DNA of 64,000 nt from positions 34,275,805-34,339,804 of the forward strand of contig CM060961.1 of NCBI GenBank assembly GCA_030765045.1, given 5' to 3'. This DNA is from Tenodera sinensis (Eukaryota; Arthropoda; Insecta; Mantodea; Mantidae). Of this stretch, positions 24,870-35,845 are shown in pieces. The first letter of the stretch is position 1. Every line of letters starts with the position of its first letter. The notes below the pieces were generated by a model. It did no database searches and had not been told where the DNA came from. It saw only the letters and a program-made list of their open reading frames with translations. A program made the position numbers and the translations under genes.

Positions 24870-25115
24870 GTGTATTTTTTACGGTTTACCAATTATATAA
24901 AAGCCATTCAGAATGAAGCGGCTTCACATAGTGTTTCTAGAAAATTTACCATATGCAGTTAATATGTAAATATCCTAGATATTTGGTATTATAGTCAAAA
25001 CCGTTAGCAACTTTTAAGAAAATAAAAAAGTTGTTTTCCACACAAATGGCAGTTTGGGGAGAGCACCTTTACTTGAAAATCTACGTGTGGCGTCTTTGGG
25101 AAATCAGTTTGCAAA
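24870..25115 (-). mobile_element. T5H copy 26, old internal fragment
   Basis: Starts 'ttttacggtttaccaattat', then 'caaaaccgttagcaactttt' and 'cttgaaaatctacgtgtggcgtc' align to the middle of T5H on the minus strand. Confidence 0.55.
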
Positions 25116-25573
25116 TCATGAAACCTCATGTTGTAACACATCATAGGAACTTATTGAGCAAATGTTTCCCTAGACAGACGTGCCCATTTCTGAGCCACAG
25201 CGTCATTTGTCATTCTCTTACGACCTCTAATGGGCGTAGCTTCTTGGAACCTTTCCGAATTCAAAAGCAGGATAGGATTGGCTTTTAGAAGGGAGGGCAA
25301 CGCCGCGCATATTAGGCCTAGTTAGGTAGATATTAAGTACACAGCATTTGGATTTACTTATCTCATGTCTGAAGAAAGAGAAATATATATGTTGAAAAGA
25401 GAAACGGGTATTCGCTCCTCTGTCTCTGTTGTGGTGAAGAGGTTTGACTCCTTCTATCCAAACAGTGCTGGACTGAAGAATCAGATATCAATAGACTTCC
25501 GGTATTTTTGCCCGCAAGAAATATTTTCTACCCTCAACGCTAACCTGTATAGTCTAAGCAAAGTTGCACCCTT

Positions 25574-25753
25574 ATGGCCCCCAAGAGAAATAAATCCAAA
25601 GGAGGTATACCACACCCCAGGAGGAAGGTTGCATTGAAGGAAAAACAGGCACAGCAGACAGGACACAAGACGGGCAGAAGTGCCTGTTTCCAGGCTCAAA
25701 GAATCATTCAATTGCTGGAGTTGATTAAAGAGGAGGATGGAGAAATCGAATAA
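25574..25753 (+). CDS. Possible 59-codon open frame, unknown
   Basis: ATG at 25574 to TAA at 25751-25753. The product is very basic at first (M-A-P-K-R-N-K-S-K, then P-R-R-K), followed by a stretch that could be helical (R-I-I-Q-L-L-E-L-I-K-E-E-D). It could be the start of a decayed transposon ORF or chance. No homology recognised and no splice context examined in depth. Confidence 0.15.
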   Translation: MAPKRNKSKGGIPHPRRKVALKEKQAQQTGHKTGRSACFQAQRIIQLLELIKEEDGEIE

Positions 25754-26834
25754 GCCCTCGTGTAGCAGTTTTCCTTCGGGCAAACATGCATGCCATACTC
25801 CACAAAACTTGGTACACAAGAAAGATTAGAAGGAAACGAAAGAAAAGGAAAATAAAGGAAAATAAATCATGAGCAAATACCTTAGCACTCAGTAACCGAC
25901 CAGGGTAAACGACGAAAAAGCCGAAGTCAGAGAGAGGGGTCATCAGGAATCGAACAGACATATCCCGAGTGCGAGCGGCACACGTGACCACTTTCTTCCT
26001 CGGTGATAAAGGATAAATCTGACCTTTGTTTCTGTTTGTTCGTGCAATATATAGCACTAAAAGCGTATCCTCCTGTATTATATTAAACGAACATCCCATG
26101 CAGCAGCGTGTTTTTCTTCAAACAACAAATCAACATAGTTGTTTGGTTGGTTATTACCATTCCGTAAGTAGCAAGTAGTACATTCCGCTCCACCAGGAGC
26201 GCTGTAATCGCTCGAGTTGCGAAAACACGCCACAAGCTTCGTGACTGTAGGTACGTATATTGCAAGACTGTGTGTGGTTCACTATCTTTTGTCACACGTA
26301 GGGATACAAGAAATTTGGGCCAAGTTTAACTGACCTCACGTTTAGCAGACTTCTCTCGGAACGTGCTGCCTTAGCACAAATTAGTTTACATTCCTCAGGG
26401 AACATGTACCGACCAGTCGGTAGAAATACCATCTCACTAATTAACGTAGCATCTGAAAGGAATTCATGAACATGCAGGGACAGGTCGTTTTGTGTGCTTC
26501 CACCTGCTTCCAGGTTTGCAATGGGCTAGCGTTGTTTCACTGCATAGATTTGCCTGGAAATGCTTCACCAGATACTGCTCCTTCCATTAGTCAATTTATT
26601 AATTCAGTAGCTCATCCTAATCCGCGATTTAACATGCAGTATTCTCAGATATTTAAGATTCACTGTGGATAGCAAATGGGGATTCTCGAGGCGTTATACT
26701 GAAAAGTGTAACACGATTTAATAGTGCTAGTTACAAAAGAAGAGCTTTAGTAACTAGAGGCTCAAGTTAGAATACGACCAAAGGGAGTGAGTGTTCTAAG
26801 AGCCACGCGTTTGTAATCCTAATATTCAAATAAG
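25754..26834. other. Unassigned interval, about 1.1 kb
   Basis: No gene supported. 'aggaatcgaacagac' near 25944 could be an inverted box B on the minus strand, but the rest of a SINE was not seen. Confidence 0.35.
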
Positions 26835-26935
26835 GCCACGCTCTACCCAGTGGCATGGTAACTTGAGATCGCCTCATTTCGCGATAGCTGTATAAAGGTT
26901 CGAATCCTAGTTATAGCCATTTACAAATAAAATAT
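26835..26935 (+). repeat. tRNA-like SINE head (weak)
   Basis: 'ctacccagtggcatggtaac' followed by 'aggttcgaatcctagttata'. The second part is a good box-B match (GGTTCGAATCC). Confidence 0.45.
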
Positions 26936-27480
26936 ACACATGTTCTCTATTAGTTTAGAAAGCTTCAAATTTAATTTTAAGCATTTACAGTTCAACATTT
27001 AATCTGATTTGTCTACTACAGAAACGAAACGCAAACACTGTATTCAATAATAATATAAACTCAAAACCCTATATGAGGCGTTTTTGTCTCTAGATTTAAA
27101 TTAACTTAATTTGCGTTTGCTTTGTGGTAATTGCATGAAAGTTTGTACATATTTTGACTATGTTCGCTAATTTTGAAGACGAGGTCTGTCTCTATTATTT
27201 TTGCTGGAAGCACTGGAATCTATTTTACTGTAAAATCTCTTACCGACTGTGCTCCGTTCCATGGAAACAATAACTTCCGCTACAGTAGTTTACCGGATAT
27301 GAGAATGTCGATTGTTCTCGTTGCCCTGTATTGTCATTTCACGGCTCATTTTCCTTTGCCATTCCACGAAATATCAGCTTTGCTCTCCAGCTTGGCTTCT
27401 GGATGTCTGCTGCACATACTTCCAAATGAGTGGATAGTGTCATGGCAAGCAATAGAAAAACTGCATCCAATCTAAGTATT
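26936..27480. other. Unassigned interval
   Basis: A 100-codon plus frame (27173-27475) has no recognised domain. It ends where T5H-like sequence begins. Confidence 0.35.
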
Positions 27481-27481
27481 G

Positions 27482-27600
27482 CTTTCTCTACTACGAGGTA
27501 CAGGAAAAGCTGCATTTCATCCACAAATATAATTTACCGGAAATTCATGTTCCAGATCTTTCTAAAAGTAATCATGTTTTTCTGTAAACAAAACAAGATG
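27482..27600 (+). repeat. T5H 5'-end fragment facing copy 10
   Basis: CTTTCTCTACTACGAGGTACAGGAAAAG, then 'ttaccggaaattcatgtt' and 'tttctaaaagtaatcatgtt'. This is the first 110 bp of T5H in plus orientation, eight bases before a minus copy. Confidence 0.6.
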
Positions 27601-27608
27601 TGAGGAAA

Positions 27609-28291
27609 TCTGATGTGTTTCTACGCACATGACCTTCTCTACTGTTGTACTAACTATTCTTTTGTCTTACTCGAGATAAACATTAGTAGAAATTATACTA
27701 TTGCTAATTGCTTTGAGCGATAGTCAAATCTTTAAATCTTTTGTAGCTAGTCGCTATGCAAGGGCTTTGAAATTCTATTCCCTTTACACGGTCAAGAGAT
27801 AAGAGCGAATAACGATCATCCAATTCAGGAAAGTACAGCTATTGGAAAAATTACACAAATAACAACGAATATGTCCGAAATGATCGATTCCACAAAAAAT
27901 GCATTCAATGAGATATACTTTTCGTATAGTAAGACGTAGTCTCTCTCTTATGGTTTGTCAGTTATACAAGATTCATCAAGAGTATAGAGGGCTACGTGGC
28001 CTATAGCCAGAAAATCCAAAATCTACATTTCATTTGCCATAAAAATGTCTTAAACATGTGGAATTTTAATCAAAATTGCTAGAGCCGTGTTTGAGAAAAT
28101 CAAAATTATCCATATAAAGGGTAGTTTAAGGTGGAGTAATTTTCTTCAAAATGTTCGCGTTGCATCCTTGAAAGATATTAAACTTAAATAACTTCGTTTT
28201 TAACCGACTTTTCGTTTGAGTAATGCTGTTCACAGACAGATATACAGACACGCACACACGCGCATACACACATATCTTTTTCTAAAAATGC

Positions 28292-28390
<99 letters not shown>

Positions 28391-28410
28391 TTTTTTTTTT
28401 TTTCAGGGGT
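27609..28410 (-). mobile_element. T5H copy 10, 5'-truncated
   Basis: Begins TCTGATGTGTTTC (inverted 3' end) and runs to 'cttttTctaaaaatgc'. There an (ATT)n array replaces the A/T-rich block, and the terminal 5' segment is missing. The CA core is short (28240-28272). Confidence 0.8.
28293..28403. repeat. (ATT)n about 32 units plus T run
   Basis: Perfect ATT array ending in poly-T, located in the 'aaaaaagcatttttag' block of T5H copy 10. Confidence 0.95.
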
Positions 28411-28516
28411 CCTGAAAGTGAGTTTTAGCTATATATGTAGTATATGTAGTTTATAAGCTGAAATCAGGTTCTTTTACTAGACGTCAGATCAGAAAATTTG
28501 TTTGACACCAATTTTT

Positions 28517-29313
28517 ACTTTCCATACTACGTAGATAGGGGAAGTATTGTACTCAACCCAAAAATTCGACGTCTAGATTTCAAAGGCAATATATATTTTG
28601 AGGCCCCCTGAATAAAAAAAAAAAGATTTTTTTAGAAAAAGTTCCATGTTTGTGTGCCTATGTGTCTGTCTATGAACAGCATAACTAAAAAATGAAAAGT
28701 CAGATAAAAACCAAAGTTGGTATTTAAGTTTAATATCTTTCAAGGATGCAACAAAAAGATTTGTAAGATAATTCTTCCACCCTAAACTACTCTTTATACG
28801 GAAAAGCTTTCGAAAATGTTGATTAAAATAGGATATATTTAAGACATTTTTATGACAAATGAAACACACTTGAATTTTCTGGTTATAGCCCACATAGTCC
28901 TGTTTACTCTTGAAGACTTGGATAACTGTTAAGCCGTAAGAGATAGACCAAATCTTAGTATACAAAAATGTGGATCTCGCTAAAACACCAAGTTATTTCT
29001 GTATGCATTTTTTGTGGAGTGATATTCCTTGGTATTTGTGTGAATTTTGCACTACTCGAATATTTTCTCAAATGGAAGGTCGTTTTCACTTTTTTATCTG
29101 TTTGGGACTGCAAAGAGAACTAAATTTCAAAGTTTTAAAATATTTGACTATCACTCAAAACCTACTGTATTCCCATATTTCCCTTGAATGTACAAGAAAA
29201 TCAGCAATAAGATAATTTGTGGAAATGTTTATCTCGACTAACATGAAGCAAGTCAAGGAAGTTGTAAGAATAGTAGAAGAGTAGAGAAAGTTATGTGAAT
29301 GTGACACATCGGA
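28517..29313 (+). mobile_element. T5H copy 11, full length
   Basis: Starts ACTTTCCATACTACGTAG and ends CATCGGA. Exactly T5 lies on the left (28512-28516) and T5 on the right. The core is barely expanded. Confidence 0.88.
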
Positions 29314-29319
29314 TTTTTA

Positions 29320-29950
29320 TTATTACAGTGTGTCGCGTATTTGTACGGGCAGACAACGATGTAGTGAGGATGAATGTCATGTGATGTGGGAGCAGTTGCT
29401 ACCCTCTTTTTCCATTATTGGCACGCGTGATTTAAAAAGTGCTGCTATAGCATCTGGATACACCATTGCCGCTATTGGAGGACTGGAATCTGCTGTATAA
29501 ATCTGGAGTTACTGATTATAAGTCGAGTTGGTGTGAGGAATTACTGTTCGAGACTGGAAATTCGTAGACCTTAGGACTGTAACACCGGTAAACACGTGTA
29601 AGGGGTGTGTACCAACCCACATACAGGTGTGGCTCCCTCTTGGGGAACTGCGAAACGTTCACTTACATCGTGTGTTTCAACTACAGCCTGACTGAGAAGT
29701 TGCTATCCCGTAATTAGTATTAATCGAGATAAACGTTTGCAGAAAGTGTCACTGCATTTTGTGTTAGGTATAAGCAGATGCAGGACACTAAAGTAGTAGA
29801 AACAACACAGTGACATTTTTACAATTTCAAAACATATAAAGTACTGTTTAATGGAAACGAAGAGTAACAAAAATACAGGAATCAGTACTACAAAACATTT
29901 GGCACTTTTTTTGAGATCTAAAGTTTCTGTGAGGTAAGTTCTGTCTATCC
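29320..29950. other. Unassigned interval
   Basis: No gene or repeat match supported. Confidence 0.4.
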
Positions 29951-29954
29951 CCAC

Positions 29955-30320
29955 CGAAAAAGGTTGCGTCTCGGCATCGTGTGCAAGTCAAATTCGGGAG
30001 GTCTCGCGTTCGATCCCTGATGACGTTGACCCATGCGTTTTCCGTAGTTTCCCCATTTGTTAGGAGAATGCTGGGATGCTTCCATCTTGACCACCATTTT
30101 CGTACCTCTCATTTCCTTCATTGTCATCTGTTTCGGGGTTTAGGATACGGCGACGTGTTCGGTGGGTTGCTGCTGGGCGTTGCTTACGCACTTTGTAAAG
30201 GTTTGTCTTCCAGTGGCGTTCAAACTAGAAACGTTAGCGACCCCGTTCTGAGTTTTCCGGATTTATTCACCCATTTGAGTCCATCCGCCCATCCAGGTTC
30301 ACGGTAAAAGCACAAAGGAC
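29955..30320 (+). mobile_element. tRNA-headed SINE-like sequence
   Basis: 'ctcggcatcgtgtgcaagtc' as a possible box A, then box B GCGTTCGATCCC at 30006-30017. About 300 bp of relatively GC-rich body follows. No second copy seen in this window, so the boundaries are estimates. Confidence 0.45.
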
Positions 30321-30410
30321 CGGGAACCTAGTGCGGCACTTCGGTTTGTCCATGTCCAATATGTTTATTTATCCTTTACGAGATACATATACGAGTATTT
30401 CAAATGCATC

Positions 30411-30600
30411 CTCCGTAGCGCAGTTGGTAGCACGCTTGTCTCTGGCGCGGAGAACCCCGGTTCGATCCCCGGTACTAGCATGGGGATTTTATCCTCTCAG
30501 GGAGGTCTGGCACGGGGTGCACTCAGCCTCATTGGTCCCGGAGGACCAATTGAGGAGCTACTTGATGGAAAAGTTGCGGCCCCAGGTCGTGAAGACTAAA
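30411..30600 (+). mobile_element. tRNA-headed SINE (SINE D)
   Basis: The head CCTCCGTAGCGCAGTTGGTAG is a strong box A. Box B GGTTCGATCCC is at 30459-30469, with a T-arm pairing four of five bases. The acceptor stem does not close and a non-tRNA body follows, so this is a SINE rather than a functional tRNA gene. Confidence 0.65.
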
Positions 30601-30799
30601 AAGTACCAATATTCATGCTTAAATCGTGCACATTTTAAGAATTTAGGGCGAAACATTCTGAGCAATTCCACCTCTCAAAGCCTATATATATAGACTTTGT
30701 AATTATATATAATTTTATATATAATCTGATGAATTACACTCATTACATATTAATTTACTGTCCAATGAGCACAAACAGTACCGACAGAACGATAATTAG

Positions 30800-30930
30800 A
30801 CAACCTCTGCGGTCGAGTGGTCAGCGTTCTGCTTTTCAATCCGTAGGTTATGGTTCGTTTCCCGGCACGGATTGGGAATTTTCCTTTATTCCCCATAGAG
30901 TCTAGCACTATGAATATGGAATCAACGTGT
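30800..30930 (+). mobile_element. tRNA-headed SINE-like sequence (SINE E)
   Basis: CCTCTGCGGTCGAGTGGTCA as box A and ATGGTTCGTTTCCC as a degenerate box B, followed by 'gggaattttcctttattccc'. Confidence 0.5.
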
Positions 30931-31015
30931 TTTAACGTGAAAAGAATGATTTAGAAAAAATCAACATTAAGAAAACCTAAAGAGCTGAAGTCCTGGTTTT
31001 GACAAAGTAAAACTC

Positions 31016-31108
31016 TGATCTGTTGCACTCACATGACTTTCCGTACTCTTCTATTAAAGATTCTTATAAACGCTTATTTCTGCGTCTGAGATAAACATTT
31101 GCAGAAAT
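31016..31108 (-). repeat. T5H 3'-end fragment
   Basis: TCTGATCTGTTGCACTCACATGACTTTCC through 'gagataaacatttgcagaaat', the inverted 3' end of T5H. Confidence 0.65.
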
Positions 31109-31120
31109 CATCTTCATGGA

Positions 31121-31270
31121 TTAAGCCTCATAAGCCTTGGTTTCATTTCTTGTCTGTCTACCAGCATTTATTTTTCCTATTGGGTTGTAGCTTATAATGA
31201 GTTTTGGTGTGCAGTCGTCTGTAATTCGTTGTATGCGTTGCATCCAATTATTTCTACCTTGTAGCAGATA
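31121..31270 (-). pseudogene. Non-LTR RT ORF C-terminal fragment
   Basis: The minus frame reads N-N-W-M-Q-R-I-Q-R-I-T-D-D, then P-K-L-I-I-S-Y-N-P-I-G and K-I-N-A-G-R-Q-T-R. This resembles the 'W..Hv.RM...rlpk..l.y.p.GkRn.GRPr.rW' end of insect non-LTR polyproteins. Confidence 0.55.
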
Positions 31271-31274
31271 AAAT

Positions 31275-31480
31275 ACTTTAATTACTTCGGCTGTAACATT
31301 TCTTAGATGAGGAACGATGATATCCAAACCAAAATCAATAAATTCAATTATGTATGTGGCGTTATCAATATATTGCTGAAACTAGGATGAAATTCAATAG
31401 AGTAATGACAATACCAATGCCGCTTCACGGCTCGGAGATTTCGGTTCTGATGAAAAAGGAGGAAAGCAGAAATGGTAAAA
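31275..31480 (+). pseudogene. Reverse transcriptase fragment, same family as 10.9 kb
   Basis: The plus strand encodes N-D-I-Q-T-K-I-N-K-F-N-Y-V-C-G-V-I, close to the N-D-I-E-S-K-I-N-K-F-C-Y-V-C segment of the 10.6-11.3 kb remnant. The nucleotide match extends upstream to 'taattacytcngcwgtaac', which is non-coding in this frame. Confidence 0.6.
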
Positions 31481-31490
31481 ATTAGTTTTT

Positions 31491-32166
31491 ACTTTCTCTA
31501 CTGGTAAGTAGGGAAAGTATTGTATTCCAACCAAAAATTCGATGTCGAGATTTCACCGGAAATATATGTTTTGAGACCCCCTCAAAACAAAAAAGTATTT
31601 TTAGGAAAAGGTCCCTGTGTGTGTCTGTCTGTGTGTCAGTCTCTCTCTGTATCTGGACAGCATAACTCAAAAACGAAAAGTTGGTTAAAAACTAAAGTTG
31701 GTGTTTAAGTTTAATGTCTTTCAAGAATGCGACACGAAGATTTTGAAGAAAATAGTCCTACCCTAAACTACCCTTTACATGGAAAATGTTTCAAAAATTA
31801 TTTTCTTGAAAATGGCTCAAACGATTTTTATTAAAATTTCATATGTTTGAGATATTTTTATGACAAATGAAATGTATATCTTGAATTTTCTGGCTATAGC
31901 CTCTGTAGTCGTATTTACTCTAGACGACTTTTGCATAACTGGTAAACCGTTAGAGATAGACCGAATCGTACTATACAAAAAATGTAGATCTTGCTAAAAT
32001 ACACAATTTATGTCTCAATAAATTTTCTTGTAGGATGAACCATTTAGAAATATTCCTTGTTATGTGTGAGAGTTTCGGAAAACCTAAAAATTTTGTGAAG
32101 TGGAACATCGTTGTTCATTTTTTCATATGTTAACTGCGGAAAGAGAAGGGAATCTCAAAGCTTTAA
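31491..32166 (+). mobile_element. T5H copy 12, left part (split by piggyBac)
   Basis: Starts ACTTTCTCTACTGGTAAG after exactly T5 (31486-31490). It is interrupted at TTAA (32163-32166) in the 'aaagctttaaaaga' block and resumes at 34016. Confidence 0.9.
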
Positions 32167-32467
32167 CCCTTTCAACCCCAACATGTTTTAAACTTAAATT
32201 AGAAACGTGATCTTGATATATAATGATAAACTAATGCACTAAAACACATTTTTGTGATTTTTGAAAAATTTCCCTAATGGGTTTAAATTTTATGACATGT
32301 TGCTTCAGAGCTACACTGGGGTTTCAGGGTAACTTAATAATATGCAAACTCATAATACTAGAAATTTTGTTTTCCCATTTTTTTTTGCATAACTTTATTA
32401 TTAAAACCTGAATTGCAGTAATAAAGCAATCATGATATTACTGTATAATCACTGATGATGCAGTACA

Positions 32468-32492
32468 TTTATTTATTTATTTATTTATTTAT
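32468..32492. repeat. (TTTA)n microsatellite
   Basis: About six ATTT/TTTA units inside the piggyBac element. Confidence 0.85.
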
Positions 32493-32618
32493 TTTTCAAA
32501 GTTTTATATATTCCTTAGTTGAAAATTGCCAGTGTACAAATGAAAACTACATTGCACTTAATACTGCCACACTTAATAGCATGTAGATAACATTGCTAGT
32601 ACTTAGAACAATAAATGG

Positions 32619-33777
32619 CTATTTAGAATGAAATAAAAACAGTTTTTTGTTGGTGTCAAACAAATTTACTTCGCACTTTCTGTATGTCATTTGTGTGAAT
32701 CCATTGATGCAGTGTTTCCATCTCCCTTTTGCTGCATATTCTGGCCAGTGTTGGTATCTATCATAAAGAACATCATCAATTGGTCTAATTGCAAACTGTT
32801 TCTTTTTTGTTGCTTTTGGTGTGGTTTCCCCTGAGCCTTTTCGTTGCCCTTTTGACTCTCCAGCTTTCATTAGTGCTGTGGCAATATATGCCTGAAACTT
32901 AGCTAGGGAGAATTCAGATTTCAAGTTCTTGTGTTGCTGATGTCTTCTACAGAGGAGTTCAGCATTGTACCATCTGTTTGATGAGCATACATACTGGATT
33001 GCTCGTAAAGTAGTTCAAATACATCTTTTGACCAATACAAACAAAAATAATTGTAAGGTGTCATCTCATCCTGTGGAGGGAGTGGGATTGTGAACTTTCA
33101 TGTTGTATCCTCCGCTGTAAAATCAACTTTACGGAAAGTAAATGTTCTGTTCCTTTTTCTAGGGCATGATGCTGCTGTAGATAGCTCTCTAAGTTCATTA
33201 ATAGAATCCTCAGTTTCAACTGGATCTATATCCTGAAAAGTATAAGAGAAACAAACATTATTTTCCACATTTTCCTCTATGAAACATTTGAAAGGGAATA
33301 TACTGTTCAGCAGTGTTCCAAATTATTTATATTTAATACAGGTTTTACCTCTACAAGCTCATTTTCATCTCCAGATTCATTGGTATTCTCCAAATTTTCT
33401 TCAGGGAATTGGTTCACAGTAACCGTTTCATCTTCATCATCAAAATCAAATTCTCTATCCTCTAAATCACTTATATCAGAAGCATTCCCTTCAAGAACTT
33501 TCATAAGGTATTCCTCTTCTTCATCCTGCTTCAAAATACTCTTCTTTTCCGGTTTACCTAAAAAGAAAACAGAATATAAATACAGCCATTCAAAAGTGAG
33601 GTTATCGTGTAACACTACCTCTGAACCCCAATGTTGCTCTGGAGCAACGTGTACTTTAATTGCTTGTCTTTGTAATTTAAATTTAAATTGGAAACCACAA
33701 CTATGTAAAAGTGTCAGTTTAATGAAAAATTAAATCTATTTGTATATTTGAAATGGTAAATGAGCATTACCTGGCAT
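32619..33777 (-). pseudogene. piggyBac transposase, catalytic core deleted
   Basis: Predicted exons on the minus strand: a 7-base start (33771-33777, ATGCCAG then GTAATG), an acidic N-terminal exon (33349-33557) and a third part from 33232. The first join gives M-P-G-K-P-E-K-K-S-I-L-K, running into E-E-E-E-Y-L-M-K-V-L-E and S-D-I-S-D-L-E-D, the acidic N-terminus usual in piggyBac proteins. The third part gives P-L-P-P-Q-D-E-M-T-P-Y-N-Y-F after a frameshift, matching the start of the DDE_Tnp_1_7 domain. At about 32965-32985 it jumps directly to W-Y-N-A-E-L-L-C-R-R-H, C-terminal to the catalytic domain. It ends with H-W-P-E-Y and a cysteine-poor tail at 32619. The aspartate-bearing core is absent, so it cannot be an active transposase. 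Confidence 0.8.
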
Positions 33778-34015
33778 TTTATAGTGAAATACTTTACTTG
33801 CTGCGTAGACGATGACTCAAGTCATGCGCATCAGATGATTCTCATACCAGGTGTCAGCACACTTGTGATCATATTTGCCATCTATAGAGTGGAAACTGAA
33901 GTATTAGCACGTAGGTTCCCTGGTTTCTTGATATTCAGCGGGAAATTCAAATACTGTATTTTAAATTAATTCAAGAAACTGATGTAGCTCTGAAGCAACA
34001 CTGGTAGCGAAAGGG

Positions 34016-34201
34016 TAAGAATTGACTATCGCACAAAGCCTACTGTATTCTAATATTCCCCTTGTACCTACAAGGAAATAAGCAATAAGATAATTTGTAC
34101 AAATGTTTATCTCAACTAACACGAAGAAAATATAGGAACAAGAGTTTGTAAGAATGGTAGGTACAAGAGTAGAGAAGGTCATGTGAGTGCAGCACATCAG
34201 A
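34016..34201 (+). mobile_element. T5H copy 12, right part
   Basis: Resumes at 'gaattgactatcgcacaaag' and ends CATCAGA followed by exactly T5 (34202-34206). Confidence 0.9.
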
Positions 34202-34271
34202 TTTTTCATATGACATGGTAAAAAAATAAGTATATATGTGATGCAGAGCTTGTTGAATTTCCCTATCCATA

Positions 34272-34272
34272 T

Positions 34273-34349
<77 letters not shown>

Positions 34350-34965
34350 ATAGCATAGCCGTTTCAAAAACAAAAAGTCGATTAAATACCAAATTAGATA
34401 TATAAATTCAGCACCTTTCAAAGATACCGCATGAAGATTTTCAAGAAGAACCTCATAATAGAGTGAAAAATTGTCGATCATGTTTACTTTCATTTAAAAA
34501 ATGACCAATGATTTTGATTAAAATGCCATACGTTTAAGATGTTTACATGACAAATTATTTTTATATCCTATTCTAGAAATATGTTCTGAAATTCTCTTCA
34601 TTCTGGATGACTTTTCTGTAACTACTAAAGTATAAGAGAGAGAGAGAGAGACAAATATTGCTACACAAAAATATATCTCGTTAAAGCAGACAATTTATGT
34701 CAAAATGTTCGTGAAGATACCCAGTTTACATAAATTATTGTTTTAGAATCTTCAAATACTTCTACTTTTCTTAAATAGAATATTCTTTGTTTGTCCTAGC
34801 CATGCAAAGAGAATAGAATGCACTCATCACACATCGACCAGCTCTTAATATATTTGACATCACTTAAGGTTACTGTGTTCTCCAACTCCAATTGTTCCTT
34901 AAATAAAATATATAATTAAACCTTTATTTCGATTGACATGAAATAGAGAGGAGAATATGAGACAA
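34272..34965 (+). mobile_element. T5H copy 13, 5'-truncated and diverged
   Basis: Begins in the core microsatellite and runs through 'gaagattttcaagaagaacc', 'atgattttgattaaaatgcc' and 'cctttatttcgattgacatg'. Confidence 0.7.
34275..34349. repeat. (TG)n(GA)n, T5H core
   Basis: TG tract changing to GA at 34324. The same compound form occurs in copy 21. Confidence 0.95.
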
Positions 34966-35736
34966 ATATTGAATATTCATAATGAATATTACCTAATCAC
35001 TTACTTTAACTTCTCCTGTTCATATTCTTGCTTCCTGTTAAAATTCCTTCCCATCTTAGTCCGACATTGCAGTTTGCTCATCTTCTCCTCAACGCCAGTC
35101 TTGATAATTCTCTAAAAGTAAAACCACTCCAAAAGTTTGAAGCTGTGCCTGCCCCATTTCCACTTCTCTTTTGCTAAAAACCACTTCCTCTGCTTCCCCT
35201 CTTCATACGGAAGTGCCAGAAAACGGAAAAGGTCTAAGAACTCTCATAATCCTCAACTAATCGAACTCTGCTGATGCCTATTCGATTTGTTCGAATCGAT
35301 TTCCTCGAAGAGGCGTCTATTCGAGATGATGGGAAGAAATGCTGAATAAGAAAAACAGAAGGACACGTCCCTTATCGTCATTGCGAACAAATGCAGCGAG
35401 AGTAAGAGAGACAAATGAATGTTTCTGTGGCATTGATGTCTTTTTCCTTTGCTGTTGGCTCACAAACATTGGACTCTTTCAGCACTAAGGAAGCGTTCAC
35501 TAGATTGTTTCCTTAATAGGGTCCTTTATTTTCGTGAAACGGTTATAACCATCGTAATTACTTTGTGTTAACGTTACTAGCAGTGACCAACCGTTTACGT
35601 CTCGATATGAAGTTATCGGCAGCAACAGCAGCAGTTCGGATATCTGTGTCAAGCAACTATATAGAGGAAATTCGGCTAACATGGAATACCACTTTTCTAT
35701 TTTATCCATATTTGGGGTAATAGTATTATAATTTGG
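34966..35736. other. Unassigned interval
   Basis: No gene or repeat match supported. Confidence 0.4.
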
Positions 35737-35841
35737 CTACTTACGATCCGGTGTGATCCCAAGGTCCCGCATGTGGTACTCCTGGTGGATGAAATGGCTT
35801 AAGGGCGGATTTTCTCCGGATTCTCGGGGTTCTCCGGTTCC
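35737..35841 (+). mobile_element. SINE A copy 4, 5' part
   Basis: 'cccgcatgtggtactcctgg' to 'ggattctcggggttctccgg', matching the first third of SINE A. It is joined directly to T5H copy 14. Confidence 0.65.
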
Positions 35842-35845
35842 TACG

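Larger units (their letters stand above)
32167..34015 (-). mobile_element. Internally deleted piggyBac element, 1,849 bp
   Basis: Ends in CCCTTTC on both sides (CCCTTTCAACC; inverted GGTAGCGAAAGGG). The left site is TTAA and the right remnant is TAAG, fitting a TTAA duplication with decay. An 18-bp perfect subterminal inverted repeat (TGTTGCTTCAGAGCTACA) lies at 32298-32315 and, inverted, at 33983-34000. It encodes a broken piggyBac-type transposase on the minus strand. Confidence 0.88.

Noticed and set aside
25725..26099. 124-codon minus-strand open frame
   Set aside because: No recognisable domain and no repeat or splice support. Length alone is not enough.
30411..30485. Functional tRNA gene
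   Set aside because: Box A and box B are good, but the acceptor stem does not close, the anticodon arm is unclear, and a SINE body follows.
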